Below, piece by piece: positions 7,981 through 17,400 of a stretch of DNA of 64,000 bases. This DNA is from Saccharomonospora cyanea NA-134. Lineage in GTDB: Bacteria > Actinomycetota > Actinomycetes > Mycobacteriales > Pseudonocardiaceae. A program made the translations under genes and the position numbers. The stretch lies in the NCBI RefSeq assembly GCF_000244975.1, contig NZ_CM001440.1:1291538-1355537 (forward strand), written 5' to 3'. Numbering within the stretch: position 1 is the first letter of the stretch; every line of letters starts with the position of its first letter. Under the pieces are notes generated by a model. That model had not been told where the DNA came from and ran no database searches. It was given only the letters and a program-made list of their open reading frames with translations.

Positions 7981-8062
7981 CGCCGTGTCCGCAGGTTGTG
8001 CGCGGATGTTCGCGCTGGAGGCTGCGGACACGCGTGCGGGAAGTGCGGACACGCGTGCGGGC
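7981..8062. repeat. Second copy of the 21-bp repeat family, partly inverted
   Basis: TGCGGACACGCGTGCGGG occurs identically at 8023-8040 and 8044-8061, again a 21-bp period. Upstream, 7981-8004 is the inverted counterpart (22/24) of 5365-5388 in the first array. The two arrays bracket the soxR, isomerase and DUF993 genes. The array lies between the end of the enolase-superfamily gene and the DUF993 promoter. Confidence 0.78.
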
Positions 8063-8063
8063 G

Positions 8064-9206
8064 TCAGTCGAGGACGTTGACCGCCAGTTTGCGGACCGTC
8101 GCCTCGTCCACGTCCACGCCGAGGCCCGGACCGGTCGGCACCTGCGCGACACCGCCGTCGACGCGTACGCCGTCGGCGTAGACGGAGTCGACGAACTGCC
8201 TGCCGTTGAGGTCGACGGGCGTGTCGATGCCGAACGCGCCGAACAGGTGCAGCGACGCGGCGAGGCCGACGTCGGAGTCGGTGAGTCCCGACCCCATGAG
8301 CCGCACGCCGCAGTCCTGCGCCAGCGAGCACAACCGTCGTGACAGTGTCAGCCCGCCGCTGCGCTGGACCTTCGCGATGGCGACGTCCACGGCGTCGAGC
8401 CGGACGAACGTGGCGAGATCGCTCGGGTGCCGCAGGCTCTCGTCGAGGGCCACGGGCACGGGGGAGGAGTCCTTCAGCCGACGCAGGCCGACGATGTCGT
8501 TGGCAGGCAACGGTTGTTCGAACGCGGTCACCCCGAGCCGGTGCAGTTCGTGGCTCACCCGCAGGGCGGCGTCGACGCTGAAGCCCTGGTTCGCGTCCAC
8601 CCACAGCGGTGCGTCGTCGCCCGCGGCCTCGCGCACGGCCGCGACCACGGCGAGGTCGTCACGCTCGCCGTGCAGGCCGATCTTCACCTTGAACGCCTCG
8701 TAGCCCGCCTCGCGGCCCTCGGTGACGTGGTCGGCCACCTCGGCGGGTGTCTGCCCGGACACCATCCAGCCGAGCGTGAGCCGCTCCCGCCTGCGCTGCC
8801 CCCACAGCATGCCGACGGGAACGCCGAGGGCCCGGCCCAGCAGGTCGTGCAGTGCGGTGTCCACCGCGGCCTTGGCCAGCGGGGCGCCGATCGTGAAACC
8901 CCGGTTGATCGCCCGGTCGAACGCGCCTGTGACGCCGTCGAGATCCCAACCCGCCCGGCCGAGCACGGCGGGCGCCAGGTAGCGGTCGATGGTCGTGACG
9001 ATCGACTCGGCGGTCTCGTATGTCCACGCGGGGATGGGCGTGGCCTCGCCCCAGCCGCACACCCCGTCGGCGCTGACTTTCACCAGCACGCGCACACTCG
9101 GCTGGCCCGCCGTCGCCACCGCGCCGCCGGAAACCCCGAACGACCGCAGGGTCGGCAGTGCGACGGCGAAGGTCTCCACCCGCTCGATGGTCAGATCCGC
9201 GATCAC
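8064..9206 (-). CDS. Mandelate racemase/muconate lactonizing enzyme family protein (enolase superfamily)
   Basis: This 380-residue protein has an N-terminal capping domain (about 1-125) and a TIM barrel bearing the muconate-cycloisomerase-type residues: KVK (Lys173, Lys175), metal ligands Asp204 (VDANQG), Glu230 (EQPLP) and Asp255 (LDES), and Lys279 (AKVQRSGG). This pattern fits cycloisomerases, o-succinylbenzoate-synthase-like enzymes and epimerases, or acid-sugar dehydratases of the subgroup. The GTG start overlaps the lacI-type stop as GTGA, so it is co-transcribed with the regulator. In this context it probably acts on an acid sugar or lactone from the same pathway (inference). Confidence 0.9.
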   Translation of the reverse strand: MIADLTIERVETFAVALPTLRSFGVSGGAVATAGQPSVRVLVKVSADGVCGWGEATPIPAWTYETAESIVTTIDRYLAPAVLGRAGWDLDGVTGAFDRAINRGFTIGAPLAKAAVDTALHDLLGRALGVPVGMLWGQRRRERLTLGWMVSGQTPAEVADHVTEGREAGYEAFKVKIGLHGERDDLAVVAAVREAAGDDAPLWVDANQGFSVDAALRVSHELHRLGVTAFEQPLPANDIVGLRRLKDSSPVPVALDESLRHPSDLATFVRLDAVDVAIAKVQRSGGLTLSRRLCSLAQDCGVRLMGSGLTDSDVGLAASLHLFGAFGIDTPVDLNGRQFVDSVYADGVRVDGGVAQVPTGPGLGVDVDEATVRKLAVNVLD

Positions 9207-10237
9207 GCCCGAACCTCCTTCGTACTGTCGCGCACCACGACTTCGGCGGGCACCCGCACCACGCGGCTGCGCGTGCCCTTCTCGCCGCGTAGCGCGAGTT
9301 CCATGGCCCGTTCTCCCAGTTCTTCCAACGGAAGTGCGACGGTGGTGAGGCTCGGTGTCAGATCCCGCACCACCGGGATGTCGTCGAATCCGGCCAGCGA
9401 GACGTCGTCGGGCACGCTCACCCCGGCCTCGCGCAGCGCGGTGAGCGCGCCGATGGCCATGACGTCGGTCACGGCGAACACGCAGGTGGACTCCAGGCCG
9501 CGGTCCAAGGCCTGCCGCATCGCGGTGTAGCCGCCGTCGCGGGTGAAGGTGGACTCGAAGACGTCGTCCTCCGACAGTTCGACCCCGGCTTCGGTGAGGG
9601 CTTGGCGGAAGCCGGTGAGCCGGTCGACCACGGTGGTGAGCCTGCGCGGGCCCGCCAGCACGGTGAAGCGCCGATGCCCGAGGTCGAGCAGGGTGCGGGC
9701 GAGCTTCGCCGCGCCGCGCTTGTTCTCGGGCTGCACGCTGTCGGCTCGCACGTTCCGGTGGCGCGACACGACGGCGACCTGCCCGCCTCCGCGCTGGTAG
9801 GGCTCCAACTCCTCCGTGAGCGCCTTGCTCCAGGCGCGGTCCTCGAACCCGGAGCCGACGAGCAGGATCGCCGAGGCGCGCTGCGCGCGGAGCATCGAGA
9901 CGTACGCGATCTCCTTCTGCGGATCACGGAACGTGCTCGCCAGCATCACGAGCAGCCCCCTGTCGCCGGCGACGCGCATGACACCGCGGGCGATGGAGGC
10001 GAAGTAGGGGTCGCTGACGTCGTGGCACACGACACCGACCGTGCGGTGGGTGCCCCCCGCGAGGGCCTGGGCGTGGGCGTTGGGCGCGTACGCGAGCCGT
10101 CTCGCGGCGGCGAGGACACGCTCCCGTAGGTCGGCGCGCACCTTCGTGGTGCCGTTCAGCGCGCGGGATGCGGTGGCCAGGGACACCTCGGCTGCTCGCG
10201 CGACGTCGGACAGGGTGACATGGGGGTGAGCGTCCAT
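9203..10237 (-). CDS. LacI-family transcriptional regulator of the carbohydrate module
   Basis: This 344-residue protein has an N-terminal LacI helix-turn-helix (VTLSDVARAAEVSLATASRALNG split across about residues 7-29), a hinge helix (YAPNAHAQALAGG) and a periplasmic-binding-protein-like effector domain (about 60-340; VGVVCHDVSDPYF, FAVTDVMAIGAL, GFDDIPVVRDLTP). ATG at 10237 was preferred over the in-frame TTG at 10243 because AGGAG lies 7 nt upstream of it. Its upstream region carries tandem GAAAGCGCATTC sites, and related sites precede the DUF993 and ThuA-fusion genes, so it probably represses itself and those transcripts. The inducer is unknown; a sugar is expected. Confidence 0.92.
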   Translation of the reverse strand: MDAHPHVTLSDVARAAEVSLATASRALNGTTKVRADLRERVLAAARRLAYAPNAHAQALAGGTHRTVGVVCHDVSDPYFASIARGVMRVAGDRGLLVMLASTFRDPQKEIAYVSMLRAQRASAILLVGSGFEDRAWSKALTEELEPYQRGGGQVAVVSRHRNVRADSVQPENKRGAAKLARTLLDLGHRRFTVLAGPRRLTTVVDRLTGFRQALTEAGVELSEDDVFESTFTRDGGYTAMRQALDRGLESTCVFAVTDVMAIGALTALREAGVSVPDDVSLAGFDDIPVVRDLTPSLTTVALPLEELGERAMELALRGEKGTRSRVVRVPAEVVVRDSTKEVRA

Positions 10238-10261
10238 ACGCAACTCCTGACAGAAGAACGC

Positions 10262-10319
10262 TTGACCGGGTATCCCTCCCTGCCTACTCTACCGGAAAGC
10301 GCATTCAGAAAGCGCATTC
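10262..10319 (+). promoter_or_regulatory. ABC-transporter promoter with tandem LacI operators, shared with the divergent lacI-type gene
   Basis: TTGACC (10262-10267), a 17-nt spacer and TACTCT (10285-10290) form a good plus-strand promoter. The operators GAAAGCGCATTC at 10295-10306 and 10308-10319 lie at and just after the expected start point. This repeats the layout at 7887-7945. Being between divergent genes, the operators could also mediate autoregulation. Confidence 0.75.
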
Positions 10320-10384
10320 AGGGCCTGTTTCACGCGGGCTCTGAGTGGGTGTAGTCCGACACGTTCACCGCTGAACGGAGGACC

Positions 10385-11272
10385 ATGGTCACGCCGAGTC
10401 GGTCATCGACCCCGGAGTCACCCGTGCGGCCGCCGGAGGGGCCCGCGGAGGCCGCCGCCGAACGCGCGCGGCCCTCCACCGCGCAGCGTTTCGTCGCGTT
10501 CGTGGAACGCTCCTGGCGCCCGATCGCGTTGCTGGCGGCGCTGTTCGTCGCATGGTGGGTCGTGACCGCGGCCGAGTTGGTCGAGCCCTACCTCGTGCCG
10601 TCTCCCGGCGACACCTTCGCGGCCATCGCGGAGGCTCCGGACTACTTCTGGCAGCACACGTGGACCACGACCTACGAGACGTTGCTGGGCTTCGTCATCG
10701 CCACCGCGATCGGTGTCGCCTCCGCGCTGGTGATGGTGCAGTCGCCGACGGTCGAGAAGACGCTGTACCCGCTGCTGTTGTTCGCCCAGGTGATCCCGAA
10801 GATCGCGATCGCGCCGCTGTTCGTGGTGTGGCTCGGGTTCGGGCTCGGCCCCAAGATCGTCGTAGCGGTCCTCATGGCGTTCTTCCCCGTGGTGATCTCG
10901 ATGGTCACGGGGCTGAAGTCGGTCGATCCCGAGATGCTGGAGCTGTCCGCCACCATGGGAGCGAAGCCGGGCCAGACCTTCTGGAAGATCCGTTTCCCCG
11001 CGTCGTTGCCGCACCTGTTCTCCGGCCTGAAGGTGGCGGCGACCATGGCGGTCACGGGTGCGGTCGTCGGTGAGTTCGTCGGCGCCGACGCCGGGCTGGG
11101 CTACGTCATCCTCCAGGCCAACGGCAACCTCGACACCCCGGTGCTGTTCGCGGGACTGCTGATCATGTCGGTTCTCGGGGTGCTGCTGTTCGCGCTCGTG
11201 GAATGGCTGGAGCACCTCGTGCTGCCGTGGCACGCCAGCCGCCGTGCCGACACCGTGACGACCACTCTGTAG
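10385..11272 (+). CDS. ABC transporter permease (SsuC/TauC/ThiX type)
   Basis: This 295-residue membrane protein has a basic N-terminal tail (about 1-45) and about six hydrophobic segments. The permease EAA-type loop is visible around ELSATMGAKPGQTFWKIRFPASLPHLFSGLK (begins about residue 184). It belongs to the binding-protein-dependent permease family used for taurine, sulfonates, thiamine precursors and related small molecules. The solute-binding protein and ATPase genes follow directly, so the three form one importer. The operator and promoter upstream suggest LacI-type repression. Substrate is not clear from this subunit. Confidence 0.9.
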   Translation: MVTPSRSSTPESPVRPPEGPAEAAAERARPSTAQRFVAFVERSWRPIALLAALFVAWWVVTAAELVEPYLVPSPGDTFAAIAEAPDYFWQHTWTTTYETLLGFVIATAIGVASALVMVQSPTVEKTLYPLLLFAQVIPKIAIAPLFVVWLGFGLGPKIVVAVLMAFFPVVISMVTGLKSVDPEMLELSATMGAKPGQTFWKIRFPASLPHLFSGLKVAATMAVTGAVVGEFVGADAGLGYVILQANGNLDTPVLFAGLLIMSVLGVLLFALVEWLEHLVLPWHASRRADTVTTTL

Positions 11273-11327
11273 CGAGCGCTTCGACGGGGCACCCCGAAGG
11301 CCACGGTTTCCACCGATTGGAGTTTCG

Positions 11328-12344
11328 ATGAAACGACTGTCCGCGCTCGTCGCAGGTACCGCGCTCCTGTTCGCCGCAGGTTGCGGCGGCTCCGGCCCCG
11401 AGACCACGACCAACGCCGAGGGCAAGGAACTCACGAAGGTCACCCTGACCCTCAACTGGTACCCGTACGGCGAGCACGCGCCCTTCTACTACGGCAAGAC
11501 CGAGGGCATCTACGAAGACCACGGCATCGACCTGGAGATCAGGGCGGGGCAGGGGTCGCAGAAGACCGTGCAGGCCACCGCCGCGGGCCAGACCGACTTC
11601 GGTTGGGCGGACACGCCCGCGCTGCTGGCGGGCGTGTCCCAGGGCCTCGACGTGAAGAGCGTGGGTGTGTTCCTCCAGACGACCCCGTCGTCGGTGCAGT
11701 TCTTCAGCGAGCAGGGCATCGACTCGGTGGCCGATCTCAAGGGCAAGACCATCGCCACCACCGCGGGCGACGCGCTGAGCGCCACGTTCCCCGCCTTCCT
11801 CGCCGCCAACGGCCTCAGCGAGAACGACGTGAAAACGCAGAACACCGACGCCGCGGGCAAGATGGCCGCGGTCATGTCGGGCCAGACCGACGCGTTGCTC
11901 GGTTACGCCACCGACCAGGGGCCGACCATGCAGGAGAAGGCGGGCAAGGAGGTCTCGTACCTCCGCTTCGCCGACCACGGCCTCAACTTCTACAGCAACG
12001 GCCTGCTGACCTCCCAGGACATGCTCGACGAGCACCGTGACCTCGTGCGGCGCATGGTGGACGCCACGAGCGAGGCGTGGGCCGCGGCCTCGCAGGACCA
12101 GCAGGCGGCGGTGGCGGCCATGGAAGGTGCCTCCGAGCAGTTGCCGTCGGCGCAGGTGCTGGCCGACCAGCTCGCCTCCACGCTGGAGTTGCTGCACACC
12201 GAGAACACCGAGGGGCAGCGGCCCGGCGTGAACGTCGAGGAGGACTGGCGCGCCACGATCGAGGTGTTCCACTCCGCGGGCGTCATCTCCAAGGCCGAGG
12301 AGCCCAGCGCCTACTGGGAAGCCAACCTGAGTCCTGAGGAATGA
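11328..12344 (+). CDS. ABC transporter substrate-binding lipoprotein (NMT1/THI5-like)
   Basis: This 338-residue protein has a lipoprotein signal peptide ending in the lipobox FAAGC (Cys at about 19), so it should be anchored on the outer face of the membrane. The mature part matches NMT1/THI5-like binding proteins: LTLNWYPYGEHAPFYYGKTEG, then GQTDFGWADTPALLAG, and DLKGKTIATTAGD. Close relatives bind pyrimidine precursors of thiamine, sulfonates or other small solutes. Here the surrounding genes are sugar-metabolising, so a sugar-derived or aromatic glycoside ligand is possible. A ribosome binding site is seen as TTGGAG before the ATG. Confidence 0.9.
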   Translation: MKRLSALVAGTALLFAAGCGGSGPETTTNAEGKELTKVTLTLNWYPYGEHAPFYYGKTEGIYEDHGIDLEIRAGQGSQKTVQATAAGQTDFGWADTPALLAGVSQGLDVKSVGVFLQTTPSSVQFFSEQGIDSVADLKGKTIATTAGDALSATFPAFLAANGLSENDVKTQNTDAAGKMAAVMSGQTDALLGYATDQGPTMQEKAGKEVSYLRFADHGLNFYSNGLLTSQDMLDEHRDLVRRMVDATSEAWAAASQDQQAAVAAMEGASEQLPSAQVLADQLASTLELLHTENTEGQRPGVNVEEDWRATIEVFHSAGVISKAEEPSAYWEANLSPEE

Positions 12345-13138
12345 GTGGGTCCATGTCGAGCTACGCGGTCGAGATCTCCGACGTGACGGTGCGGTTCCGC
12401 ACGAAGAAGCGCGACGTCCTGGCGCTGCGCGAGGTCACCCTGAACGTCGAGCCCGGCGAGTTCATCGCCATCGTCGGTCCGTCGGGATGCGGCAAGTCCA
12501 CGCTGTTGAAACTCACCTCGGGCCTGCTGGCTCCGTCGACGGGTAGCGTGCGCCTGCATGGCGAGGACGTGACCGGCCCCCGTAAGGACGTGGGCTACGT
12601 GTTCCAGAAGGCCGCACTGCTGGAATGGCGCACGGCGAGGAAGAACATCCTGCTGCAGGCCGAGATGCGGCACCTGCCGGCGCGGGAGGCGCAGCAGCGG
12701 GCCGACGAGCTCATCGAGATGACGGGGCTGGCCGGTTTCGAGGACGCCTACCCGCACGAGCTGTCGGGCGGGATGCAGCAGCGCGTGGCGTTGTGCCGGG
12801 CTCTGCTCCACCGGCCCCCCGTGTTGCTCATGGACGAGCCGTTCGGCGCGCTCGACGCACTCACCAGGGAGCAGATGAACGTCGAGCTGCGACGCATCTG
12901 GCAGGAGACCGGCACCACCGTGCTCCTGGTGACCCACTCGATCTCCGAGGCGGTGTACCTGGCCGACCGGGTCGTCATGGTCACGGCTCGTCCGGGCACG
13001 GTGGCCGGGGTGGTCGACGTCGACCTTCCCGTGGAGCGTGACTACGGCAGGACGATGGCGGACCCCGAGTTCGCGCGCGCCACCCAGCACATCCGCGACC
13101 ACCTCGGTGCGGCCCAGGCGGCGGTCGTGGGCGACTGA
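12341..13138 (+). CDS. ABC transporter ATP-binding protein (SsuB/TauB type)
   Basis: This 265-residue ATPase has Walker A GPSGCGKST (46-54), a Q-loop at VFQKAALLEWRTA, the signature LSGGM (about 141-145), Walker B LLMDEPFGALDA and the switch His in VTHSISEA. It energises the importer formed with the preceding permease and lipoprotein. The ATG at 12341 overlaps the lipoprotein stop as ATGA; an alternative ATG at 12353 (MSSYAVEI) would remove four residues and cannot be excluded. Confidence 0.95.
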   Translation: MSGSMSSYAVEISDVTVRFRTKKRDVLALREVTLNVEPGEFIAIVGPSGCGKSTLLKLTSGLLAPSTGSVRLHGEDVTGPRKDVGYVFQKAALLEWRTARKNILLQAEMRHLPAREAQQRADELIEMTGLAGFEDAYPHELSGGMQQRVALCRALLHRPPVLLMDEPFGALDALTREQMNVELRRIWQETGTTVLLVTHSISEAVYLADRVVMVTARPGTVAGVVDVDLPVERDYGRTMADPEFARATQHIRDHLGAAQAAVVGD

Positions 13139-13219
13139 GACCAACACGGCCCATCACGCAGACGGCGCGGGGCAGGCTTTCGCGCCCAGCAATGCCGACA
13201 CCACACAGAAAGGCGACCT

Positions 13220-14380
13220 ATGGCGGGACTCAAGGAGCGGTCGGTCGGGATCGTGATGAACGGCGTCACCGGGCGCATGGGGTACCGGCAACATCTCGTG
13301 CGCTCGATCCTGGCGATCCGGGAGCAGGGCGGCCTGGCGATGCCCGACGGAACCGTGCTCCGGCCCGAACCGATCCTGGTGGGACGCAACGAGGCGAAGC
13401 TGGCCGCGATCGCCAAGCGGCACCAGCTCGACAGCTGGACCACCGACCTCGACGAGGCGTTGGCCGACTCGTCGGCCGAGATCTACTTCGACGCGCAGGT
13501 CACCAGCCGCAGGGCCGAGTCCGTGCGCAAGGCGGTGGCCGCGGGTCTGCACGTGTACACGGAGAAACCCATCGCCGAGGACACGGAGACGGCGCTGGAG
13601 CTGGCCCGGGTCGCCGCCACCGCCGGCGTGAAGGTCGGCGTGGTGCAGGACAAGTTGTTCCTGCCCGGCCTTCTGAAGCTGAAACGGCTGGTGGACGGCG
13701 GGTTCTTCGGCCGCATCCTCTCGGTGCGCGGTGAGTTCGGCTACTGGGTGTTCGAGGGTGACTGGCAGGAGGCGCAGCGGCCGTCCTGGAACTACCGGGC
13801 CGAGGACGGCGGCGGCATCATCGTCGACATGTTCTGCCACTGGCGTTACGTGCTGGAGGACATCTTCGGTCCGGTGCGCTCGGTGCAGGCGCTGGCCGCC
13901 ACCCACGTTCCGCAGCGGGTGAACGAACAGGGCAACCCCTACACCTGCACTGCCGACGACGCCGCGTACGGCATCTTCGAACTCGACGGCGGCGTGGTGG
14001 CGCAGATCAACTCGTCGTGGACCACACGGGTGTTCCGTGACGAGCTGGTGGAGTTCCAGGTGGACGGTACGGAGGGCAGTGCCGTCGCGGGGCTGCGGCG
14101 ATGCCGTGTGCAGCACCGGTCGGTGACTCCGAAACCGGTGTGGAACCCCGACCTCCCGGCCACCGAGGACTTCCGCGCACAGTGGCAGGAGGTGCCCGAC
14201 AACGCGGAGTTCGACAACGGATTCAAAGCCCAGTGGGAGCTCTTCCTCAAGCACGTGGTGTGTGACGAGCCGTTTCCCTGGGACTTCCTGGCGGGCGCCC
14301 GTGGGGTACAGCTGGCCGAGCTCGGCCTGCGCTCGGCCCGCGAGGGCCGCAGGATCGCGGTCGACGAACTGACGCTGTAA
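13220..14380 (+). CDS. Gfo/Idh/MocA family oxidoreductase
   Basis: This 386-residue protein has an N-terminal NAD(P)-binding Rossmann domain (about 8-130; nucleotide loop NGVTGRMG) and a C-terminal Gfo/Idh/MocA domain. The catalytic EKP motif is at 115-117 (YTEKPIAED) and GGGIIVDMFCHWRY gives the usual conserved barrel-face segment. Family members oxidise hydroxyl groups of sugars, inositols and glycosides, often to 3-keto sugars. It follows the importer by 81 nt with an AGAAAGG ribosome binding site, so it probably acts on the imported compound. It is larger than simple inositol dehydrogenases; substrate unknown. Confidence 0.9.
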   Translation: MAGLKERSVGIVMNGVTGRMGYRQHLVRSILAIREQGGLAMPDGTVLRPEPILVGRNEAKLAAIAKRHQLDSWTTDLDEALADSSAEIYFDAQVTSRRAESVRKAVAAGLHVYTEKPIAEDTETALELARVAATAGVKVGVVQDKLFLPGLLKLKRLVDGGFFGRILSVRGEFGYWVFEGDWQEAQRPSWNYRAEDGGGIIVDMFCHWRYVLEDIFGPVRSVQALAATHVPQRVNEQGNPYTCTADDAAYGIFELDGGVVAQINSSWTTRVFRDELVEFQVDGTEGSAVAGLRRCRVQHRSVTPKPVWNPDLPATEDFRAQWQEVPDNAEFDNGFKAQWELFLKHVVCDEPFPWDFLAGARGVQLAELGLRSAREGRRIAVDELTL

Positions 14381-14452
14381 CCCTTCGCGGCTGACTCCCG
14401 CGATCGAGAAAGCCCGGCACGCACAACTGAACACGGTCCCGGCATGCACGAA

Positions 14453-14466
14453 AGAAAGCGCTTTCT
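14453..14466. promoter_or_regulatory. Perfect LacI-type operator before the ThuA-sugar dehydrogenase gene
   Basis: AGAAAGCGCTTTCT (14453-14466) is a perfect 14-bp palindrome, 27 nt before the gene start. It matches the core at 7887-7912 and 10295-10319 and is the most symmetric of the group. It links the exported ThuA fusion to the same regulator. No clear -35/-10 pair was found here. Confidence 0.72.
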
Positions 14467-14493
14467 GCGGAACTCAAAGGAGAGGATTCGCAC

Positions 14494-17400
14494 ATGTCCG
14501 GTCGTCGACGTGCCCGAGCTCTGGGGGCGCTGCTCGCGATGCTGATGACCGTCAGCGTCGCGGCGGCGCTCCCCGCGGGGGCACAACCACGTTTCAGCGT
14601 CCTGGTCTTTTCCAAGGTCACGAACTTCTACCACGACTCGATTCCCGCGGGCATCGCGGCGATCGAACAGCTCGGTGAACAGCACGGCTTCGAGGTCGAG
14701 GCCACCGACGACGCCTCGGCGTTCACCGACGACAACCTCGCGCGTTTCGACGCGCTCGTCTTCAACAACACCAACTCGACACCGGACTCCGGTGACCTCC
14801 TCGACGCCGACCAGCGGGCCGCGCTCCAGCGGTACGTCCAGGGGGGTGGAGGCTGGGTCGGGTTGCACGCGGCCTCGGCCAGCGAGCGCGACTGGGCCTG
14901 GTACGAGGGGCTCGTGGGCGCGATCTTCGACCACCATCCCACGCCACAGGTGGGCCGGGTGAAGGTACTCGACCGCGCGCATCCGTCCACACGCGACCTT
15001 CCGGAGCTGTGGGAGCAGCACGAGGAGTGGTACAACTGGAAGGTCAACCCCACGGGCAGGGTCCACACGCTCGCGCAGATCAAGGTCCGGGACGGCATCA
15101 CGGGGCTCGACGAGGGGGTCGACCACCCGTACTCGTGGTGCCAGAACTACGACGGCGGGCGCTCCTGGTTCACCGCGGGCGGCCACGCGGCCGAGAAGTT
15201 CTCCGACGAGCTGTTCCTGTCGCACCTGCTCGGTGGCATCGAGTGGGCGGCGGGCGCGAAGCCCGGTGACTGCTCGGCCACGCAGACGGGCAACTTCCAG
15301 CGCACGGTGCTGGTGGACGAGGGTCTGGCCGACCCGTTCGAGCTGGCTGTCGCGCCCGACCGCCGGGTCTTCTACATCCAGCGCACGGGCGCGCTCAAGG
15401 TGATCGACCAGGAGAGCATGGAGGTCACCACCGCGCTCGACTTCGCGTACACGCCGGAGATGACCAGCCAGTCCGACGGGCTGCTCGGTCTGACACTCGA
15501 TCCGGACTTCGCCGAGAACCACCACCTCTACCTGCTGTGGTCGGACCCCGAGGAACCGCGGCTGAACCTCTCGCGGTTCACCGTGTCCGACGACAACACG
15601 GTGGACCGGTCCAGTGAGGCACGCCTGCTGGAGATCCCGACCTTCCGGGGTGAGGGCCGGGCCAACTCGCACATGGCGGGCTCCATCACGTTCGACGCCG
15701 ACGGTAACCTCTACGTCGCCACCGGCGACAACACCGACCCGTTCGCCTCGGACGGTTTCACGCCCATCGACGAGCGTGAGGGCCGCCGGGCGTGGGACGC
15801 CCAGGGCACGTCGGCCAACACGAACGACCTGCGCGGCAAGGTCCTGCGCATCACCCCACAACCCGACGGCACGTACACGATCCCCGAGGGCAACCTCTTC
15901 GAGCCGGGCACGCAGAAGACCCGCCCCGAGATCTACGTGATGGGTCTGCGCAACCCGTTCCGCATCACCGTGGACCCGGCCACCGGCGCCCTGATGGTGG
16001 GTGACTACGGTCCGGACGCGCGGCAGGCCGACCCGCAGCGCGGTCCCGAGGGCACCGTGGAGTTCCTGCGTGTCACCGAGGCGGGCAACCACGGCTGGCC
16101 GTACTGCGTGGGCGACAACATTCCGTTCAACGACTACGACTTCGCCACCGGCACCTCGGGGGAGAAGTTCGACTGCGCCAACCCCGTGAACGACTCGCCC
16201 AACAACACCGGACTCACCGAGTTGCCGCCCGCGCAACCCGCGTGGGTGTGGTACCCGTACTCGGCGTCGCAGGAGTTCCCCGAGCTGGGCACCGGAGGCG
16301 GAGGGCCGATGGGCGGTCCGGTGTACGACTACGACCCTGACAACCCGAGCGTGACGAAGTTCCCGGAGTACTTCGACGGGAAGTTCTTCGCCTACGAGCT
16401 GACGCGCCGGTGGTTCAAGGTGATGTCGGTGCAGCAGGAGGGCCAGACGTTCACCGACCCCAGGTTCCCTCCCGCACACGCGGGCGAGCTGCTGTCGATC
16501 AACGGGATCTTCGCCGACATGGAGTGGATCCAGCCGTTCGACGCCCACTTCGGCCCCGACGGCTCGCTCTACGTCATCGACTTCGGTGAGGGCAGCGGCA
16601 CGGGCCGGGGCGGCAGCAACGAGGGTTCGGCGATCTACCGCATCGACTACGTGGCCGACGGCAGGCTTCCCACGGCGGTGATCAGTGCCTCGACCGACTC
16701 GGGCAAGGCGCCGCTCGAAGTGCGGTTCTCCAGCGACGGGTCCGCCGGGGGCGACGGCGAGCCGGTGACGTTCGCGTGGGACTTCGACGGCGACGGCACC
16801 ACCGACTCCACCGAGGCGAATCCGGCTCACGTCTACACCGAACCCGGCCGGTACACGGCGCGGTTGACGGTGACGAGCACCGCGAATCCCGACCTCACGG
16901 CGACGGCGGTCACCACGATCACGGCGGGGAACACGCGCCCGACGGTCGAGATCGTGCTGCCTCCGGACGGAGGGATGTTCGAATTCGGTGACACGATCCC
17001 GTTCGTCGTCAAGGTCAAGGACCCCGAGGACCGCAGGATCGACTGTTCACAAGTGGTGGTGCAGTCGCAGCTCGGCCACGACGACCACCTGCACCCGATG
17101 GACAACGTCACCGGCTGCAAGGGTGAGATCACCACCGACAGCGGCGACAGCCACGGTCCCGGCCAGAACCTGTACGTGGCGCTGAGCGCCCAGTACACCG
17201 ATCGTGGTGGCAAGGGCGGTGTGCCCGCGCTCACCGGGTCCGCGCACGTCACGCTCGAACCGCGGCACAAGGAGGCCGAGCACCTGGAGGACACCGGGGG
17301 AGCCTCCGGTGGGGTCGAGGTGCTCTCCCGCGACGGTGCTTCGGCGGGCAAGCGGCTCGGCGAGATCGAGCACGGCGACTGGGTGGCCTACGACCCGATC

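Noticed and set aside
13939-16830. A minus-strand open frame of 963 codons opposite the first ThuA fusion
   Set aside because: Same cause: antisense of GC-rich coding sequence, with Arg/Val/His-rich content and no recognisable domain.
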